Of a DNA stretch of 64,000 nt, positions 8,908 to 18,943 are shown piece after piece. How positions within the stretch are numbered: position 1 is the stretch's first letter; every line of letters starts with the position of its first letter. A model generated the notes under the pieces. That model ran no database searches. It was not told the origin of the DNA and saw only the letters and a list, made by a program, of their open reading frames with translations. A program made the position numbers and the translations under genes. The DNA is from Devosia sp. 2618 (GTDB lineage Bacteria > Pseudomonadota > Alphaproteobacteria > Rhizobiales > Devosiaceae): contig NZ_JBEPOO010000001.1 of NCBI RefSeq assembly GCF_040546815.1, forward strand, positions 3,534,001 to 3,598,000, written 5' to 3'.

Positions 8908-11900
8908 ATGAAGAAAATAGCTGTGGTCGTGGGATCTCTTACCCTGGCGCTTGCGGCTCTGGTATTTGTATTGCCTCTGGCAATCAATTCCACCGCGCTG
9001 AGGACGGCGCTTGCCGACCAGTTGTCTCGCGCCTCTGGTGCAACGATTGCCCTCAATGGGCCGCTCCATTTTTCCGTGGTGCCCGACTTTGGCATCGTCG
9101 TCGAAGACTTCGCCTATACGGCTGAGGATGGCTCCCTCGCGATGACAGCCGCGCGATCAGTCGCATCGGTCGCCCCACTGGCGCTTTTCTCTGGCCAGAT
9201 CCAGATTACCGGGATCGAGATACGGAGCCCCCGCATTGTTCTGTCCGCCGGCGCCGGCAACAGGGAGGCCAAACCACAAGAGGCCGGGACTGACGACATC
9301 TTCCGGGTGCTTGCCGGATATCTGGAGAAGGTCTCGATCGATCATATCGTGGTCACCGAGGGCGAGGTGTCGCAGGACCAAGCCGGGATAATCGCCGCCA
9401 TTGCCAGTGACATTGACGTGCGGCTTTCCTTCCCCGGCATCAGCATGCCTGCCTCGATTGCCGTGTCCGGCGTCATGGACGGCAACCGAATGGAGGTCGG
9501 CGCCGAGATCGGCTCACTGCGCGACCTGCTGGTGCGGCAACCCGCCACGTTCTCCATTTCGGCCAAGGCGTCTCAGCCGGTGCATCCGGCGCTCGCCGAC
9601 GTCAAGGCATCGGGCAATATTCAGCTGGCTGAAGACGGCAGCTATCGCGTAACCGGCGGCGAAATCGACAGCATGGGTCAAAAGATGCAGCTGGACGCCA
9701 GCTATGTCCCGGGCGAGCGACCCACTATCGTTGCCCGCGTCAAAGCCGGTATCCTCTCTTATGCGGATTTCCAACCCACACAGGCAGGTGAAGCGCCGGC
9801 GGCCACTGCCCCCGGCACTGCACCGTCCGGCGGCCCCGACCTCTCGGCGCTGAAAGCGCTGGATGCCGATCTGGAGCTACATGCCGAGGCACTGCAGGTG
9901 GGTGACGCTGTCGCGCACGATGTTGTCTTCGCCGCGCGGCTCCAGGAAGGCCGCCTCGTCTCGACCGTAGACTCAGCCAGCATTGCCGGCGGCAGCCTCG
10001 TCGCGAGCGTCGCCCTGGATGCCAATGCCACCCCCTCCGTCGCCAGCGGCTCACTCAATCTTTTATCCATCGACATCGAACAGCTCGCCGCGCTGCTGGG
10101 CCAGCAATCGCCTCTGACGGGTCAGCTGTCCTCCGAACTCCAGTATGCCTTCAAAGGCCTGGATGGGACGGCAATTCGAAATTCACTCAACCTGCGGGGA
10201 TCGGTTTCGCTCGCCGACGGCAAAGTCGATGTGCCCCAGCTTGCCTCCATCGCCGGCCAGGGCGCGGGTGTAGTGGACGCGCTGCAGGCCAGCGTTCGGA
10301 TCGAGGATATCCGCCAGCCACTCAGCGCCTCCGGATCGGCGCGCTGGAACGGCGAAGCCGTGACCTTTTCAACCTCGCTCACGCCGACCCAGCTCCTGTG
10401 GGAGCAACCGGGCGCCGTGGTATTCGACCTCAAGTCCCAACGGGTCACTGCCAGTTTCTCCGGCACGGTCACGCCTACCGGCCAGGTGAGTGGCAAAGCC
10501 GACATCGCAACGCCATCGCTGACCCGCGCGCTGGGCTGGCTGGGACAGTCGGTCGGAAGCCCACTGGGTCAGTTTGCTTTTTCTGGCGGCATCTCGGCAG
10601 GCAGTGACCAGTTCGCCATGACCGACGCAACAATCCGTCTCGATGACATTCGAGCCAATGGCTCCCTGTCCGTTGCGATGGCGGGCAAGCCGAGCATCAC
10701 CGCATCCCTGTCGGTTGATACACTCGATCTTCGCACGCTGACCGGCGGCGGCAGGGCAGCTTCGGCCTCGTCGGCATCCGGCCCCGCAGCAATCGACTTG
10801 TCCGTGTTGCGGTTGTTCAATGCCGACATTCGCTTTTCAGCGAACCAGTTAGCCTATGGCGACGTGAAGGTGGGGCCGACCACGGCCACGCTGTCGGTCG
10901 CGGAGGGTGTTGCCAAGCTCAACATACCGCCGGCGGGCTTTTACGAAGGCATCATCACCGCCAACGTCACGGCCAATGGTGCCGGTAATGTTCCGTCCAT
11001 CGATGTCGCCGCCGCCATGGAGAACGTGCAGGCGCTGCCGCTGTTGTCGGACGCCGCCGGTTTTGGGCAGATCGAGGGGCAACTCAAGGCGAGCATCCAG
11101 GTGAGCGGCGCCGGGGGCGATAGCCAGGCCTTCGCCCGCTCGCTCAATGGTCCGGTCAATGTCGTGGTGACGAATGGGGCACTGCGCGGTATCGACGTTG
11201 CAAGCCTGGTTCGAAATGTGCGCTCCCTGATCGGCTCCGGCTATTCCCAGGACGCCAGTACCAAGACCGAATTCTCCGAACTGTCCGTGGCGGTCAACAT
11301 TGCTAATGGCGTCGCCAAGGCAGAAACCATCCGCGTGCTCGGTCCGTTTGTCCGAATGAGTGGCACAGGCAGCGTCGATCTGGCCGCCCAGACCATAGAC
11401 ATTCGCCTGGACCCACGCGTGGTGGGCTCCCTGGACGGACAAGGCGGTGACTTCGACGTCTCCGGTCTCGGGATGCCGATCATCATCAATGGACCGCTAT
11501 CGGGTCCCAGCATCTATCCAGACCTTTCCGCTATTCTGGCCGATCCCAGCCGGGCACTGCAGGCCCTGTCACAGCTGGGCGTCGACGTCGGTGGCCTGAC
11601 CGGCGGTGCGTCTGACGTAATCGAGGGCCTCGGCGGCGAGACGGGCGGACTAAGAGATGAAGGTCTGCGTGACACAATCGGCCAATTGATTGGCGGCCAG
11701 GGACTGTCTGGGGACGCTAACACGCCACCAACTGAACAGACGTTCTTAAACTCGGTTCTCGGCGGGATCCTGAGGCAGCAGGTTTCGGGCTCTGACGCGC
11801 CGAGCGAGATTGCGCCGCCTCCAATGGAGAGTACCGCCTTGCTAGCGCCGCAGTCCGTGAACATCATGCTTCCCAGGCCGGATCCAAGGGAGCCAGGACG

Positions 11901-12036
11901 TTTGGCCCCCCTTCCGCCAACGCCATTGGCGCCAGCGGGCGACGTAACAGACCTCATGGCACCGCAAGTCACGCCTCCCACGGATGACCTCGGGCAAGAT
12001 TTGATCGAAGGCCTGATCAATCAGCTGAGTATGTAA
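8908..12036 (+). CDS. AsmA-family protein (large envelope protein)
   Basis: A 1042-residue AsmA/TamB-like protein with one N-terminal transmembrane anchor (about residues 5-27) and a long periplasmic domain rich in repeated beta segments. The N-terminal block after the anchor (INSTALRTALADQLSRASG, then GPLHFSVVPDFGIVVEDF) and the C-terminal block with NGALRGIDVASLVRN and DVSGLGMPIIINGPLSGP are the AsmA N- and C-terminal signatures. Family members bridge inner and outer membrane and are linked to phospholipid transport and outer-membrane assembly. The last 100 residues are a Pro-rich low-complexity tail. GGAGG lies 8-9 bases before the ATG. It stands alone, with no operon partners. Confidence 0.9.
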   Translation: MKKIAVVVGSLTLALAALVFVLPLAINSTALRTALADQLSRASGATIALNGPLHFSVVPDFGIVVEDFAYTAEDGSLAMTAARSVASVAPLALFSGQIQITGIEIRSPRIVLSAGAGNREAKPQEAGTDDIFRVLAGYLEKVSIDHIVVTEGEVSQDQAGIIAAIASDIDVRLSFPGISMPASIAVSGVMDGNRMEVGAEIGSLRDLLVRQPATFSISAKASQPVHPALADVKASGNIQLAEDGSYRVTGGEIDSMGQKMQLDASYVPGERPTIVARVKAGILSYADFQPTQAGEAPAATAPGTAPSGGPDLSALKALDADLELHAEALQVGDAVAHDVVFAARLQEGRLVSTVDSASIAGGSLVASVALDANATPSVASGSLNLLSIDIEQLAALLGQQSPLTGQLSSELQYAFKGLDGTAIRNSLNLRGSVSLADGKVDVPQLASIAGQGAGVVDALQASVRIEDIRQPLSASGSARWNGEAVTFSTSLTPTQLLWEQPGAVVFDLKSQRVTASFSGTVTPTGQVSGKADIATPSLTRALGWLGQSVGSPLGQFAFSGGISAGSDQFAMTDATIRLDDIRANGSLSVAMAGKPSITASLSVDTLDLRTLTGGGRAASASSASGPAAIDLSVLRLFNADIRFSANQLAYGDVKVGPTTATLSVAEGVAKLNIPPAGFYEGIITANVTANGAGNVPSIDVAAAMENVQALPLLSDAAGFGQIEGQLKASIQVSGAGGDSQAFARSLNGPVNVVVTNGALRGIDVASLVRNVRSLIGSGYSQDASTKTEFSELSVAVNIANGVAKAETIRVLGPFVRMSGTGSVDLAAQTIDIRLDPRVVGSLDGQGGDFDVSGLGMPIIINGPLSGPSIYPDLSAILADPSRALQALSQLGVDVGGLTGGASDVIEGLGGETGGLRDEGLRDTIGQLIGGQGLSGDANTPPTEQTFLNSVLGGILRQQVSGSDAPSEIAPPPMESTALLAPQSVNIMLPRPDPREPGRLAPLPPTPLAPAGDVTDLMAPQVTPPTDDLGQDLIEGLINQLSM

Positions 12037-12632
12037 GGAAATCGTCGCCACGCAGTTTGGGCTATTACCGTCTCGGCGTAGGGACGAGGTAGAGCTAGCT
12101 AGATAAGGCTTCGCTGAATATACCAGTGGCGCGAAGGAGCGCCCATAGACTGGGTATGCCCTCTAGGCCGTGCTGGCCGATACAATCCGAACCGCATGGA
12201 GGTCGCGTATTCATAACTAAGGCAGTAAGTCTGGATGCATCCGAGCTTCTTAAACAAGTCGGGGAACTCGTTCAGCCTCAGCACTTCCCAATGCCCTTGT
12301 CCGCTTAAGAAAGGACCACTATGCATGAAAATGTGCCTAGCTGCCTGCCGACTTCCGACGTCATCCCGGTCTTTACTACCTAAGCCAGAGATTCTAAGAG
12401 CTGCCATTCCTTCGCTGACAAGATCAACACCGCCCGCCATCTCGGACGTTCGGCTGTGCTTGAAAGCTGCAAATGCAGGTTGGATATTATTGTCTCATTA
12501 GACCGACTATTTTTGGGTGCGAGCCTCAAGCTTAAACCTTAGTGCTCAACCTGATCCGTGAATGCCAGCAGTGCGAAGCATTTGTCACATTGCTTGCTCT
12601 GCACGTTTCAACGCGTGGCGAAATAGGACAGG
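12037..12632. other. Intergenic stretch without a supported gene
   Basis: Between the AsmA gene and the convergent amino-acid transporter operon. Short readings on both strands lack ribosome sites and recognisable motifs. No clear terminator hairpin was found for either flanking gene. Confidence 0.5.
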
Positions 12633-13400
12633 CTAATGCCCGATCACCTGCTTAAGGAACGTTTTGCTGCGTTCATGTTGGGGATTGGTGAAGAACTCAT
12701 TGGGGGTGCTTGTTTCGACGATAGAACCACGGTCCATGAAGACTACCCGGTCGGCAACGTTGCGGGCAAAGCCCATTTCGTGGGTGACAATGGCCATCGT
12801 CATGCCGTCGCCGGCGAGCTCTTCCATCACGTCGAGGACCTCCTTGATCATCTCGGGATCAAGTGCCGATGTGGGTTCGTCGAACAGCACTATGTCGGGC
12901 TCCATGCAAAGCGCTCGGGCAATCGCCACGCGCTGCTGCTGACCGCCTGACATCTGGCCGGGATACTTTTGGGCTTGATCTGCGATGCGTACGCGCTCGA
13001 GATAGCGCATAGCCAGCTCTCGCGCGCGTTCCTCGGACACGCCGAGGTTGACGCGTGGAGAAATGGTCAGATTTTCTAGCACGGTCATGTGAGGGAAAAG
13101 ACCGAAGTTCTGGAACACCATGCCGACCTTGCGACGAATTTGGCGGATCGTCCGAAGATTGTCGGTCAGCTCGACGCCATCGACAAGAATCTGCCCCGCA
13201 TCATGGCATTCCAGCCGGTTGATGCAACGAACAAGCGTCGACTTACCCGAACCAGAGGGACCGCAGATAACAACACGCTCGCTGCGGGCAATTTTGAGGT
13301 CTACGCCTCGCAGGGCGTGAAAGTTGTTATAGACCTTCTCGACACCGATCATCTTTATGGCGGGTTCGCCGTGGCCCTGCGTGGTGGTTTTATCAGACAT
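12633..13400 (-). CDS. aapP: General amino-acid ABC transporter ATP-binding protein (AapP-like)
   Basis: A 255-residue polar-amino-acid ATPase. Start at 13400 (MSDKTTT) has AGGAGAA 6 bases upstream and overlaps the permease stop by 8 bp, so the longer reading was rejected. Walker A GPSGSGKS at 47-54, Q-loop [11 protein letters not shown], signature [15 protein letters not shown], Walker [13 protein letters not shown] and H-loop THEMGFA are all intact. It is the last gene of a binding protein-permease-permease-ATPase operon like aapJQMP of rhizobia. The symbol follows gene order and similarity; the actual substrates may be narrower. Confidence 0.92.
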   Translation of the reverse strand: MSDKTTTQGHGEPAIKMIGVEKVYNNFHALRGVDLKIARSERVVICGPSGSGKSTLVRCINRLECHDAGQILVDGVELTDNLRTIRQIRRKVGMVFQNFGLFPHMTVLENLTISPRVNLGVSEERARELAMRYLERVRIADQAQKYPGQMSGGQQQRVAIARALCMEPDIVLFDEPTSALDPEMIKEVLDVMEELAGDGMTMAIVTHEMGFARNVADRVVFMDRGSIVETSTPNEFFTNPQHERSKTFLKQVIGH

Positions 13401-14460
13401 CGTGATTTCTCCTGTTGCGACCGCGCTCATGGGATTGGCCGAACATCGACACGCTGTAGCAAATCACCCAAAAGACGAGGCCGACGAAAAGATAGCCCTC
13501 GGTGAAGAAGCCGGCCCAATCTGGGTTCTGCGCCGCGTTCTGTACGATACCAAGTAGGTCAAAGACGCCCACGACCAGCACAATGGTACTGCTTTTGAAC
13601 AAGGCAATGAAAATACCGACCATGGCCGGCAACACGTTTGATAAGGCCTGTGGAAGAATGATCGTCCGCATTTTGTTCCAATAGCCAAAGCCCAGCGCGT
13701 CAGCGGCTTCGAACTGCAGGCGACCGATACTGAGCAATCCGCCCCGTATCACCTCGGCAAGATAGGCAGCCGCATAGAGAATGATACCTGCCATGACGGC
13801 ATAGAAAAGTGGCACCGTGCTCCCGGCCGGCAACATTAACGGCAGTAACAGCGTGGCCATGAACAGAACGCCAAGCAGCGGCACACCGCGCCAGACTTCG
13901 ATGTAAATAGTGCTGAGAATACGAATAAGCGGCATGTTGGAACGACGCCCAAGCGCAAGCAACACACCAATTGGCAGCGACAGCAGAATGCCAAGTCCAC
14001 CAACGACGAGCGTGACCAGCAAACCACCCCACTGATTAGCAGCCACGAAACGCAGACCAAAGAACCCGCCATGCAGCGCCGCCAGCGTAAAGAAGGGGCC
14101 CAGCACAATGAGAACCGAGCCAAACAGCTGCCGCCTAGGCATGGTCTTCCAGAGATAGACGACGATGGCGGCCAAGACCGGTAGCCCGAAACCAACCAAG
14201 ACGCGCCACTGCTCGGCCAACGGATAGTTACCGAAGGTAAAGCGGTTGAGATGAACCTTGATGAAGACCCAACATGCCCCGCCGCTTGTACAATCGGCGG
14301 CGGTCTGACCAACGAAGTCCGCGTTGAAAACTAGCCAGCTAAGCGCTGGCGCAAAATAAAGCCAAGACAACCAAGCGAGCAGAACCAGTACGACGAGACT
14401 GGTCGGCGAGGTTAGCATGCGGCGCATACCGGGGCTAAGGCGCGGTGAGGTTAATTGCAT
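13393..14460 (-). CDS. aapM: General amino-acid ABC transporter permease (AapM-like)
   Basis: A 355-residue permease with a long N-terminal extension and the [12 protein letters not shown] loop characteristic of AapM, then the HisMQ-type permease core. The EAA-type loop lies in [15 protein letters not shown], followed by [13 protein letters not shown]. It overlaps the ATPase gene and starts 3 bp after the stop of the second permease, so the four genes are translationally linked. Heterodimer with the AapQ-like subunit is expected. Confidence 0.9.
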   Translation of the reverse strand: MQLTSPRLSPGMRRMLTSPTSLVVLVLLAWLSWLYFAPALSWLVFNADFVGQTAADCTSGGACWVFIKVHLNRFTFGNYPLAEQWRVLVGFGLPVLAAIVVYLWKTMPRRQLFGSVLIVLGPFFTLAALHGGFFGLRFVAANQWGGLLVTLVVGGLGILLSLPIGVLLALGRRSNMPLIRILSTIYIEVWRGVPLLGVLFMATLLLPLMLPAGSTVPLFYAVMAGIILYAAAYLAEVIRGGLLSIGRLQFEAADALGFGYWNKMRTIILPQALSNVLPAMVGIFIALFKSSTIVLVVGVFDLLGIVQNAAQNPDWAGFFTEGYLFVGLVFWVICYSVSMFGQSHERGRNRRNHDV

Positions 14461-14463
14461 CGC

Positions 14464-15624
14464 TCAGCGTCCAGGAATTGCAAATCTGCGGCTGTAAAGA
14501 TTGATCAGCAAGGCGAAGACGAGACTGATCGTGAGGTAAGTGCCCAGTGTGATGACCACGACTTCGATGCCCTGACCGGTTTGAACGAGCACCGTGCTCC
14601 AGAACACCTGCATGAGTTCGGGATAGCCAATAGCGGCACCGAGCGAGGTGTCCTTAATGATGTTGAGCACCGAGCCCGTATAGGGCGGTAGGATCACACG
14701 TGCTGCCTGCGGGATAACCACGTAGCGGTACATCTTGCCCGACGTGAACGTCAGCGCTTCCGCCGCTTCGTACTGCACTTTCTCAACCGACTGGATACCC
14801 GACCGCACGATCTCAGCAATAAACGCACTTTGGTAGAGTGTCAGGCAGAACCAGAGCGCCACTAGTTCGGGCAGCATACGTAGCCCGCCGCGATAGGTCA
14901 GCCCCGATAGTGCGGGAGTTTCCCAAGTGAGTTGGGACATGCCGACCCAGAAACCTACGACAATTGAGACTGCGGTCACGGAAAGCAGCACCCTACCCGG
15001 AACACGACTGGCATTGCCACGTCTGAACCACGCGATAAAGGCGCCAACGCCGACAGCGAACAGCATTGCGACCAGCCCCAGAACCACGCCATTGGCAGAG
15101 GCATCCAGCGATGGGCGCGGCAGGTAAAGGCCACGTCGATTGAGCACAACATCGCCCAAGACCAAGCTTTCGCGCACGACGGGCAACATTGTCAGCGTGA
15201 CATAGTACCAGAATAGCAAATGCAGCAGCAGCGGGATGTTCCGGTTGAACTCGACGAAAACCTTTCCCAGCAGCGCGAAGAGCGGATTTTTCGATACCCG
15301 CATTAAACCGATAACAAAGCCGAGGATCGTCGCCGTGACGATTGCGAGCCCTGCCACCAAAAGAGTGTTGAGCAACGCCACCTTGAACGCATCGAAATAG
15401 GTGGAGCTGTCGCTGTGCTCGATCAGCGCCTGCCCGATGCCGAAATGGCCTTCACGGCTTAGGAAATCAAAACCGGAACTGATACCCAAGCGAGAAAGAT
15501 TGGCCGATACCGTCTGTACAGCGCTCCCGATCAGAAAAGCGAGTGCGGCCAGTACCAGGCCCTGGAAAACCAGGGCCCGGAATCGAGGACTATAGAGCAA
15601 TCCGGTGATTGTCTTATCGGCCAT
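14464..15624 (-). CDS. aapQ: General amino-acid ABC transporter permease (AapQ-like)
   Basis: A 386-residue permease, longer than HisQ-type subunits because of the inserted periplasmic/membrane region typical of AapQ. The segment starting FDFLSREGHFGIG, the block LFWYYVTLTMLPVVRES, and the EAA loop YEAAEALTFTSGKM followed by VIPQAARVILPP identify the family. It sits 21 bp downstream of the binding-protein gene. Intact in length and motifs. Confidence 0.9.
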   Translation of the reverse strand: MADKTITGLLYSPRFRALVFQGLVLAALAFLIGSAVQTVSANLSRLGISSGFDFLSREGHFGIGQALIEHSDSSTYFDAFKVALLNTLLVAGLAIVTATILGFVIGLMRVSKNPLFALLGKVFVEFNRNIPLLLHLLFWYYVTLTMLPVVRESLVLGDVVLNRRGLYLPRPSLDASANGVVLGLVAMLFAVGVGAFIAWFRRGNASRVPGRVLLSVTAVSIVVGFWVGMSQLTWETPALSGLTYRGGLRMLPELVALWFCLTLYQSAFIAEIVRSGIQSVEKVQYEAAEALTFTSGKMYRYVVIPQAARVILPPYTGSVLNIIKDTSLGAAIGYPELMQVFWSTVLVQTGQGIEVVVITLGTYLTISLVFALLINLYSRRFAIPGR

Positions 15625-15645
15625 TCTATAGGTCCTTGCTTAGCG

Positions 15646-16680
15646 TCAACGGACGGGTGGAGCCCATAGCAAACCACCATCATCCGTTAGTCTATTCTTG
15701 CCTCGGGTTAGGTTGATCGCCGTATCTGGGCCGAGGTTGGCGTTGTAGACTTCGCCATAATTTCCGACCTGCTTAATCACGTTGTAGGCCCAGTCGGCTT
15801 GCAGGCCGATGAGTTGGCCAATATCGCCGCCTTCGCCGAGCAACCGGCGAATATCGCCGTTCTGGCTACTGCGCATTTCATCGACATTCTCGCTGGTGAT
15901 GCCAAGCTCTTCGGCCTGGATCATCGCGTTGATGGTCCAGAGCACCACGTTGTGCCACTGCGCATCGCGGTCTGAGATAAACGGACCGCTATAGACGGCT
16001 GTGTAGATCGGGTCAGCAACAATGTGGTCGTCTGGAATACGCAGGCCCAGACGGAAACCGGCCAGAGCGAACTGGTCCAGTGAGATCACATCACAGCGCC
16101 CATCCTGGTAGGCGTTGAGCATGGCGGGCGTATTGTCGAATGCGATGCTCTCGAACTCAAGCCCGCGCTCATTGAAGAACTGCGGTGTCTGGAGTTCGGA
16201 TGATGTGCCGGATTGGATACAGGCGGTTACGCCATCGAGTTGCTCAGGATCGGTAATGCCGAGTTCCTTTGGGAACATGAAGCCCTGACCGGTAAAAAAG
16301 GTTTCGCGCACAAATCGCAATCCCATTCCAGCTTCACGAGACATCTGCGCGGAAAGCTGGACGGCGAGATCCAGTTCACCAACCTGAACCTTGGGCAAGC
16401 GCTCGCCGACCGTACCAGCTACATATTCCACCTTGGTGGCATCACCGAACATCGCTGCGGCCAGAGCCGCACAGATGTCGACGCTGAAGCCTTTCCAGCT
16501 GCCCGCTTCGTCGGTGTAGGAGAAGCCGGTCCAGGCTGCCTGAACGCCACAGCGTACAACGCCGCGGTCCTGTATTGCGTCGAATATTTCGCCCGCCTGA
16601 GTGGGCGCGATGCTCACTCCAACCCCCGCAAGAACGGTGGCCATAATCAGCCGCTTCGATGTCTTTGCCTTATAGAACAT
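15646..16680 (-). CDS. aapJ: General amino-acid ABC transporter periplasmic binding protein (AapJ-like)
   Basis: A 344-residue solute-binding protein (SBP_bac_3). A Sec signal peptide ends near PTQAGE; the mature start has RGVVRCGVQAAWTGFSYTDEAG-type sequence, with GFSVDICAALAAAMFGD and FDNTPAMLNAYQDGRCD as family blocks. AapJ-type proteins bind many L-amino acids. Here the gene lies 36 bp after a D-glutamate-cyclase-family gene, suggesting the operon handles a particular amino acid, perhaps an unusual or D-form. Confidence 0.92.
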   Translation of the reverse strand: MFYKAKTSKRLIMATVLAGVGVSIAPTQAGEIFDAIQDRGVVRCGVQAAWTGFSYTDEAGSWKGFSVDICAALAAAMFGDATKVEYVAGTVGERLPKVQVGELDLAVQLSAQMSREAGMGLRFVRETFFTGQGFMFPKELGITDPEQLDGVTACIQSGTSSELQTPQFFNERGLEFESIAFDNTPAMLNAYQDGRCDVISLDQFALAGFRLGLRIPDDHIVADPIYTAVYSGPFISDRDAQWHNVVLWTINAMIQAEELGITSENVDEMRSSQNGDIRRLLGEGGDIGQLIGLQADWAYNVIKQVGNYGEVYNANLGPDTAINLTRGKNRLTDDGGLLWAPPVR

Positions 16681-16716
16681 GGTAATCCCTCTCCTTGTTC
16701 AGCGTATTGCTGTTCC

Positions 16717-17514
16717 CTATGCTGTGGTTGGCAGTTCCCCTGCCGGTAGATCCGTCACCAACATGTGGCCGGGGAAATGCGTGATCGCGATCGGCGGGGC
16801 GGCCTTCGCCAGCGCATAGTGGCTGGTGACGCCACACGGCCAGAACATCGCAACCTCACCCTCACGCAGATCAGTTAGCCCGATCCCCTCGATCGGGTTC
16901 GACAGGTCAACTCCAATTGCGGCCGGATCGCCAACATGAACCGGGCCACCGTGGGTCTCGGGGTGCATGGCGGTTATTGCCGCCACGAGATCCACGTCTT
17001 CGCGGCGCACCGCCCGCATTGTTACGACCAGCGGCCCCCTAAACGGCCCGACTTCAACTGTTTCAATGGCGCTGACAAAAGCTGAACAGGTCTGACCCGG
17101 TGCATGGCAACGCAGCGCTGCCCCTGCTCCAATAACCACTGCCTCAAACCCCAGTGAGCACCCAAGGGCGAACGTGACCATGTCCGCCCGCCAGACATCG
17201 CCAACGTCAAACGGATCGTTAGTAACAACGCCGCCTTGCAAAACGCGATATCGAGGAAGGTCAAAGCGAATGTCGATATTGGATCCCAACGATGGGAGCG
17301 ACGGATCTCCGGGCGCGCCAATCGCAAGCAATGGACAGGCGGCATGATTAGCCTCGACATAGGCTTGGAAATTCTCGGCCCACTGCATCGGCAGGATGGC
17401 AATGTTGGCCTGCTGGAAGCCAGCGGCAAGACTGCCAGTTCTGTCACGCATCACGCCTCTACGCATCAAGGTGCGAAGTTCATGGGGCGCGGTGTTAGAG
17501 GTCCACAGCGTCAT
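16717..17514 (-). CDS. D-glutamate cyclase / DUF1445 family protein (YcsI-like putative hydro-lyase)
   Basis: A 265-residue cytoplasmic protein of the DUF1445 family, whose characterised mammalian member converts D-glutamate to 5-oxo-D-proline. Family blocks seen: RTGSLAAGFQQANIAILP, TFALGCSLGFEAVVIGAG, VVTMRAVRREDV and the C-terminal VAMFWPCGVTSHYALAKAAPPIAITHFPGHMLVTDL. Start at 17514 is preferred: GGAG lies 7 bases upstream and ATGA couples it to the stop of the SRPBCC gene. Family length is normal. Together with an Aap-type importer it suggests turnover of an imported acidic amino acid; the substrate is inference. Confidence 0.85.
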   Translation of the reverse strand: MTLWTSNTAPHELRTLMRRGVMRDRTGSLAAGFQQANIAILPMQWAENFQAYVEANHAACPLLAIGAPGDPSLPSLGSNIDIRFDLPRYRVLQGGVVTNDPFDVGDVWRADMVTFALGCSLGFEAVVIGAGAALRCHAPGQTCSAFVSAIETVEVGPFRGPLVVTMRAVRREDVDLVAAITAMHPETHGGPVHVGDPAAIGVDLSNPIEGIGLTDLREGEVAMFWPCGVTSHYALAKAAPPIAITHFPGHMLVTDLPAGELPTTA

Positions 17515-17942
17515 GGACGACTCCGCGAGACCCACTGCGGACAGTGAGCCTGGATGATAAGAATTTCGAGCTCATGGCTACGGCGCAGACGCTCCCAGCG
17601 GGCATCGTCCATGTCCGCCCCGCGCTGCGCCAACAATGTCACAGTGACCTCATCGCCGACCTGAGAGACCCGCGCCTGAATACGTGGCTTGCGAACTTCT
17701 GCATTACCTAAGTGGTAGTGAACCACGTGCTGGATCCGATCGGCCTCGATGTGTAGCCACGAGCGCGAGCCGTCAAAAATGGAAGTTCCAGTGTAGACAC
17801 CGTCCAGCCCGTCGCGCTGAAGGTCCATGCAACCCAACGCCCAACGGCCTAGCGCGTCAGGATCGATCATGAAGTCGAACGCGTCTTCTGGCGAGGCGTC
17901 AACCTTTACACTGACGCTGTGCGCGAGATCGCCTTCGATCAT
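17511..17942 (-). CDS. SRPBCC-superfamily (START/Bet v1-like) small protein
   Basis: A 143-residue protein with the SRPBCC layout: an N-terminal strand VSVKVDASPEDAFDFMIDP, a middle IEADRIQHVVHYHLG and a long C-terminal helix from MDDARWERLRRSHELEI. SRPBCC proteins form a hydrophobic ligand pocket; some act as aromatase/cyclase-like enzymes. Start at 17942 is supported by GGAG 7 bases upstream. First gene of the operon that continues with DUF1445 and the Aap-type transporter, to which it is joined by a 4-bp overlap. No function can be named. Confidence 0.75.
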   Translation of the reverse strand: MIEGDLAHSVSVKVDASPEDAFDFMIDPDALGRWALGCMDLQRDGLDGVYTGTSIFDGSRSWLHIEADRIQHVVHYHLGNAEVRKPRIQARVSQVGDEVTVTLLAQRGADMDDARWERLRRSHELEILIIQAHCPQWVSRSRP

Positions 17943-17963
17943 TAGCCACTCCAAAACCACTGC

Positions 17964-17971
17964 GGTATACG
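17964..17971. promoter_or_regulatory. Candidate GntR operator core (GTATAC) before the SRPBCC-DUF1445-aap operon
   Basis: GGTATACG lies 22-29 bp before the first gene of the operon. The GTATAC core is repeated as CGTATACG beside the GntR gene at 18861-18868. FCD-type GntR regulators often bind palindromes with a GTATAC-like centre, so these two sites could link the regulator with its operon. Confidence 0.3.
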
Positions 17972-18175
17972 AGCGTTAGAAATTTGTATTCTTTTCTAAG
18001 CATCAACAGTTGCGGAAGGCAAGTGCCACAACGGTTATGATTAGCGCGAAATATCGCCAATCTTGCCATTCTTGCGTGCGATCGCTGATCTTTTGCGCTA
18101 GGAGAGGAGTGCCAATATGCGGATATCTGGCGACGATCAGGGCATTCTGGCCTTTAAAAGAATACAATTATTGCA

Positions 18176-18826
18176 TTATGCAGCGTCGCCGTCGTCGGTG
18201 AGAGCTACATATGACTGCTCGGCGGCAAGGATGAAACGCAGCATCTCATCCGCCGCAGCAAAGGCGTCGCGCGCTCGGAACGCCGCAAGCATGCGTGCCT
18301 GCCCGTCCACAACGACACGCTGGACCGCAGGATCACGCATAGTGCCCATCCGCACACTCTGAACTTGGATGAGATAGCGACTAATGGCTTCGCGCAGCTC
18401 GTCACTAGGCACTGCGCCGAGCCAGCCGCTACGTACCAGTTCGCTGGTTCGATAGAGTGCCTGGATGTCCTGCTCCCGGATGGCAATCCGCGCGCCATCG
18501 ACCGCAACTGCAATCGATTCAATCTGATCTGTCGTCATCGCGATGGTGGCTTGCCCTACCGCCCGTGGTTCGAGCAGGCGTCGAATTTCGAAAATCTCGC
18601 GGACGCGTCGCATGGACAGCGCAGGCAACATAAAGCCGCGCGTGGTGGCGACAAGATATCCTTCATGTGTTAGCCGCATCAGCGCATCGCGTACCGGCAT
18701 GCGAGAAACACCAAGCTCCGCGCCAATGGCGTTATCGATCAGCCTGTCTTCTCGCCCGATTTCGCCTGCTCGAATGCGAGCCAGAAACATTTGATAGATA
18801 CGCTCGCGGTGGCTCTTGGACGCCAT
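18176..18826 (-). CDS. GntR-family transcriptional regulator (FCD subfamily)
   Basis: A 216-residue regulator: winged helix at residues 5-70 with IDNAIGAELGVSRMPVRDALMRL and the wing GYLVATTRGFMLP, then the all-helical FCD ligand-binding domain (IFEIRRLLEPRAVGQ to ADEMLRFILAAEQS). FCD domains bind small carboxylates or amino-acid derivatives through a metal. It lies upstream of, and on the same strand as, the SRPBCC-DUF1445-aap operon and diverges from the kynureninase-like gene, so it probably regulates both sides. Confidence 0.9.
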   Translation of the reverse strand: MASKSHRERIYQMFLARIRAGEIGREDRLIDNAIGAELGVSRMPVRDALMRLTHEGYLVATTRGFMLPALSMRRVREIFEIRRLLEPRAVGQATIAMTTDQIESIAVAVDGARIAIREQDIQALYRTSELVRSGWLGAVPSDELREAISRYLIQVQSVRMGTMRDPAVQRVVVDGQARMLAAFRARDAFAAADEMLRFILAAEQSYVALTDDGDAA

Positions 18827-18860
18827 TCAGTTACTCCGCAATCAATAGGTTTTGCAGTTT

Positions 18861-18868
18861 CGTATACG
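18861..18868. promoter_or_regulatory. Candidate GntR operator (CGTATACG) between GntR and the PLP-enzyme gene
   Basis: A perfect 8-bp palindrome 35-42 bp upstream of the GntR start, in the divergent intergenic region. It shares its core with the 17964 site. A third GTATAC lies at 18970-18975 inside a 10-bp palindrome but is within coding sequence. Confidence 0.35.
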
Positions 18869-18943
18869 GAGCCAGTCCGATTTGTCACCCGAGTTGAGCC
18901 GTATTTCGCAAAAAACCAACTGGAACGCCGTGAAATCAAGCGA

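Noticed and set aside
18791..18943. Longer N terminus for the kynureninase-like enzyme
   Set aside because: It would start at a TTG inside the divergent GntR gene and contain the promoter region; the protein-like look of its last 20 residues leaves some doubt, which is stated in the feature.
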